Shown here: one piece after another, positions 61,878 to 64,000 of the stretch
Layout of the letters: every line of letters starts with the position of its first letter
Position numbering within the stretch: the stretch's first letter is position 1
NCBI GenBank assembly: GCA_021732045.1
Contig: JAKFWK010000003.1
Span: forward strand, 367,659 to 431,658
Direction of reading: 5' to 3'
DNA: 64,000 bases
Source: Sulfurimonas sp.
GTDB lineage: Bacteria > Campylobacterota > Campylobacteria > Campylobacterales > Sulfurimonadaceae
Program-made: the position numbers and the translations under genes
The notes under the pieces: generated by a model
The model's input: only the letters and a program-made list of their open reading frames with translations
Told to the model about the DNA's origin: nothing
The model's database searches: none

Positions 61878-62053
61878 TAATCTACGTTTTTTCTCCTATG
61901 CTTTTGAAGCATGAACCGTTAAGATTTTAGATGTTTACCTACATAACTTCGCAAAAAGCACTAAAATTAACTAAATTTGATTATATTTTTTGAAATTTAT
62001 ATTATTGGTAATATAATTTGATTTAAATATAACCTACAAAACAAAGATAAATA

Positions 62054-64000
62054 ATGCATGATATTCATTGGGGTAATCTACAACCATATGGTGGGGACAA
62101 CAAGAAAAGCTTTGAAGAGCTTTGTTTTCAAATTGTCTTAGAAGTATTTAAACATGATATTGCAAATGGTGCTATAGTAACTTCTATTGATGATAGTGGT
62201 GGTGGAGATGGTGTTGAATTTTATATTACTTATGAAAATGGAGATATTTATGGTTGGCAAGCAAAGTTTTTTTGTCGTTTAAATGAAGGTGGAAGAAAAG
62301 AACAAATAAAAAAATCACTTCAAACGGCATATAAAAAACATCCAAATTTAAAAAAATGGTTTCTTTGTAGTCAATGTAACTTTACGCCTGATGAAAATGA
62401 ATGGTTTGATAATTCATTAGAAAACTCTATAAAAGATACTGAAAGAGTTTTACCAGAAAACCATAATGTTGAGCTTATCCATTGGGGAGAAAGTCAGTTA
62501 CTTAACTATCTAAAAGATTATCCTTCAATTCATAAATTCTTTTTTACTACAAAAATTCTCACTCAAAATTGGTTTGAAGATCGATACAAGATAGATATTC
62601 AAAAAACGCAAATTAAGGCTAAATATGAATCTGAAATTCATATTCCGACAAATATCGATAAAACAATATATAGAATTTTAGGTGGGAGTAGACTGGCTGA
62701 AGTTCTTGATCAAGAGATGGAACTAAATCAAGTAAAAATATATGAAAAAGAATACAAAGATGCTTGTTCAAAAGTATTTTCTGAAAATATACAGGATGAA
62801 TATATCGATATTCAAGCAGAATTTAGAAAATTTCTGCAAGATAAAGATAACATCATTGAAATAGGTATTTACAAATTTCTAAAAATTAGAGAAACAATAT
62901 TAGCTCAAGATGAACAAAATTTAAAAAATCAGATCAAAAACGTAGAAGAATATATTATTTCGTTAAAAACTTTTTTTCAAGAGTATGACAAATTAACCGA
63001 ATCAGATTTATGTATTCCTTTAAAGCATCTGAGACAAGATGAAGGGAAGAATGCGGACTCGGAAGTTTTAAAAAAAGAATTAGAGGAGATTAAAAAAGAA
63101 AATAGAAAAAGGGATAAAGCCAAAAGTATCCTTTTCGCTCCTCTTTATGCCTTAAGTGAATATGCTATATCTTCGTTGGAATCGTGTTTAAGTGTATTTG
63201 AATTATTAGAACAAAATGAGCTTCATATTTCAGGTAAAGCAGGTATGGGGAAAACACATGTTTCTATTAAAATTTATGAAGATCAAATTACACAACAAAA
63301 GAAACCTGCTATTTTTGTTCTTGCGAAAGATATGCATTCAGATGAAAACTTGGAAAATCAATTAAAAAATAATTTTGGTATTCCTGCTGATTGGTCATTT
63401 AATGATTTTTTAGGTGCATTAGAGATTACTGCAAGAGTTAATAAAACGAAAATACCAATTATTATTGATGGATTAAATGAATCTATTTATTGGGCTTCAA
63501 TATGGAAATATGGCTTAGAAAGTCTAACTATTAAATTGAAACAGTATCCACATCTTGTTCTGATTACAACTTATCGTACATCTTATGAAGATCAATTTTT
63601 TCCAAATAAATATTTTGAATATGAGAATAGATGGAGATTAAAAGAAACTATTTATGGCTTTGAAGATTTAACTTGGGATGCAATAGAAACTTATTTTACC
63701 TACTATAAAATTAAATTACTAAACCGTTCCAGTGCTATTGGATATTTTAAACATCCGCTTCATTTAAAAATCTTTTGTGAAACCAAAAATGCTAATCGTC
63801 AAAATGAAGTTGAAGTTTCATTTCAAAATGAAGATTTATTTGAAGTGTTTGATGAATATATTAAAAATAGTAATTTAAATGTTACTTCTATATTAAACAA
63901 GCTAGATTCAAAATATGATAATGATTTTACAGAAAATAAACTATTACAACTATCCAAATATATTTGGGAAAATAATTCAAGAGGAATGCCTCGTTCTGAA
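62054..64000 (+). CDS. Nuclease-STAND ATPase, Avs-like antiviral protein, incomplete
   Basis: At least 649 residues; the frame is open to the window edge. Residues 1-160 form a nuclease-like domain: YGGDNKKSFEELCFQIV, then GGGDGVEFYITYENGDIYG with WQAKFF, the D/E-x-x-QxK pattern of the Cap4/Mrr PD-(D/E)xK fold. A helical linker follows. The STAND NTPase has Walker A HISGKAGMGKTHVS near 393 and Walker B PIIIDGLNES near 470, then RTSYEDQF near 511. Avs proteins sense phage terminase or portal with a C-terminal TPR domain, which lies outside. Avs membership is likely but not proven. Confidence 0.8.
   Translation, partial: MHDIHWGNLQPYGGDNKKSFEELCFQIVLEVFKHDIANGAIVTSIDDSGGGDGVEFYITYENGDIYGWQAKFFCRLNEGGRKEQIKKSLQTAYKKHPNLKKWFLCSQCNFTPDENEWFDNSLENSIKDTERVLPENHNVELIHWGESQLLNYLKDYPSIHKFFFTTKILTQNWFEDRYKIDIQKTQIKAKYESEIHIPTNIDKTIYRILGGSRLAEVLDQEMELNQVKIYEKEYKDACSKVFSENIQDEYIDIQAEFRKFLQDKDNIIEIGIYKFLKIRETILAQDEQNLKNQIKNVEEYIISLKTFFQEYDKLTESDLCIPLKHLRQDEGKNADSEVLKKELEEIKKENRKRDKAKSILFAPLYALSEYAISSLESCLSVFELLEQNELHISGKAGMGKTHVSIKIYEDQITQQKKPAIFVLAKDMHSDENLENQLKNNFGIPADWSFNDFLGALEITARVNKTKIPIIIDGLNESIYWASIWKYGLESLTIKLKQYPHLVLITTYRTSYEDQFFPNKYFEYENRWRLKETIYGFEDLTWDAIETYFTYYKIKLLNRSSAIGYFKHPLHLKIFCETKNANRQNEVEVSFQNEDLFEVFDEYIKNSNLNVTSILNKLDSKYDNDFTENKLLQLSKYIWENNSRGMPRSE

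Noticed and set aside
1..64000. Insertion sequences or transposase genes
   Set aside because: No transposase motif or terminal inverted repeat pair with target duplication was found; mobility here is by tyrosine recombinases.

Overview
The window is AT-rich, gene-dense DNA from a Campylobacterota (Epsilonproteobacteria) chromosome, most likely a Sulfurimonas-like sulfur or hydrogen oxidiser. The reasons are the block cheY-prmA-ftsH-psd (the same order is known in Campylobacter jejuni), the RimK plus retropepsin pair, the many TATAAT boxes without a clear -35, and the style of UvrB, RuvB, SerS and PckA. Species assignment is inference.

Region 1 (1-6.6 kb) is the right end of a genomic island. 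It holds the end of a type I restriction-modification operon (hsdM, hsdS and a membrane-anchored accessory gene), an HTH/AbiEii-type toxin-antitoxin pair with its own operator, a lipoprotein gene, and a tyrosine integrase beside tRNA-Val(GAC). The 3' end of that tRNA faces the island.

Region 2 (6.7-41.8 kb) is mostly core chromosome: pckA, DedA, uvrB, MscS, a cold-shock gene with a structured leader, a coiled-coil/ZapA-like pair, tRNA-Arg(GCG), a DUF4015-like hydrolase, trpA with an Hpt protein, panB-ruvB-AI-2E transporter, an LpxL-type acyltransferase, hisH-hisA-cheY-prmA-ftsH-psd, a large TPR protein, rimK, serS, a PAS/GGDEF/EAL protein, metF and serB. Inside it (30.8-34.6 kb) is a distinctive cassette. 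An ArsR-type repressor with two operator copies faces a tightly packed operon of rhodanese, DsrE-like protein, MerT-like/rhodanese fusion and double methyltransferase.

Region 3 (41.8-44.6 kb) is accessory: a mobile-mystery A/B pair (HTH plus Fic) with a duplicated operator, an XRE regulator divergent from a glycine-rich membrane protein, and two small unknown genes. It ends in a tRNA-Leu(CAA) fragment that starts exactly at the anticodon loop.

Region 4 (44,641-61,718) is a 17.1-kb integrative mobilizable element bounded by 24-bp direct repeats of the tRNA-Leu 3' end. The left part (int, xis, AlpA-like, RepA-like ATPase, CI-like regulator, relaxase, a nested palindrome that looks like oriT, an EexN-like lipoprotein) is the mobility module. 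The right part is defence and cargo: a type III restriction-modification operon with a translationally coupled coiled-coil membrane protein, a WYL regulator with a 45-bp palindromic operator, a DUF3800 protein, and a three-gene module of an unknown protein, a HicA-like protein and a 45-residue repeat protein.

Region 5 (61.7 kb to the end) starts another accessory segment with a large nuclease-STAND ATPase that resembles the Avs antiviral family. It runs off the window.
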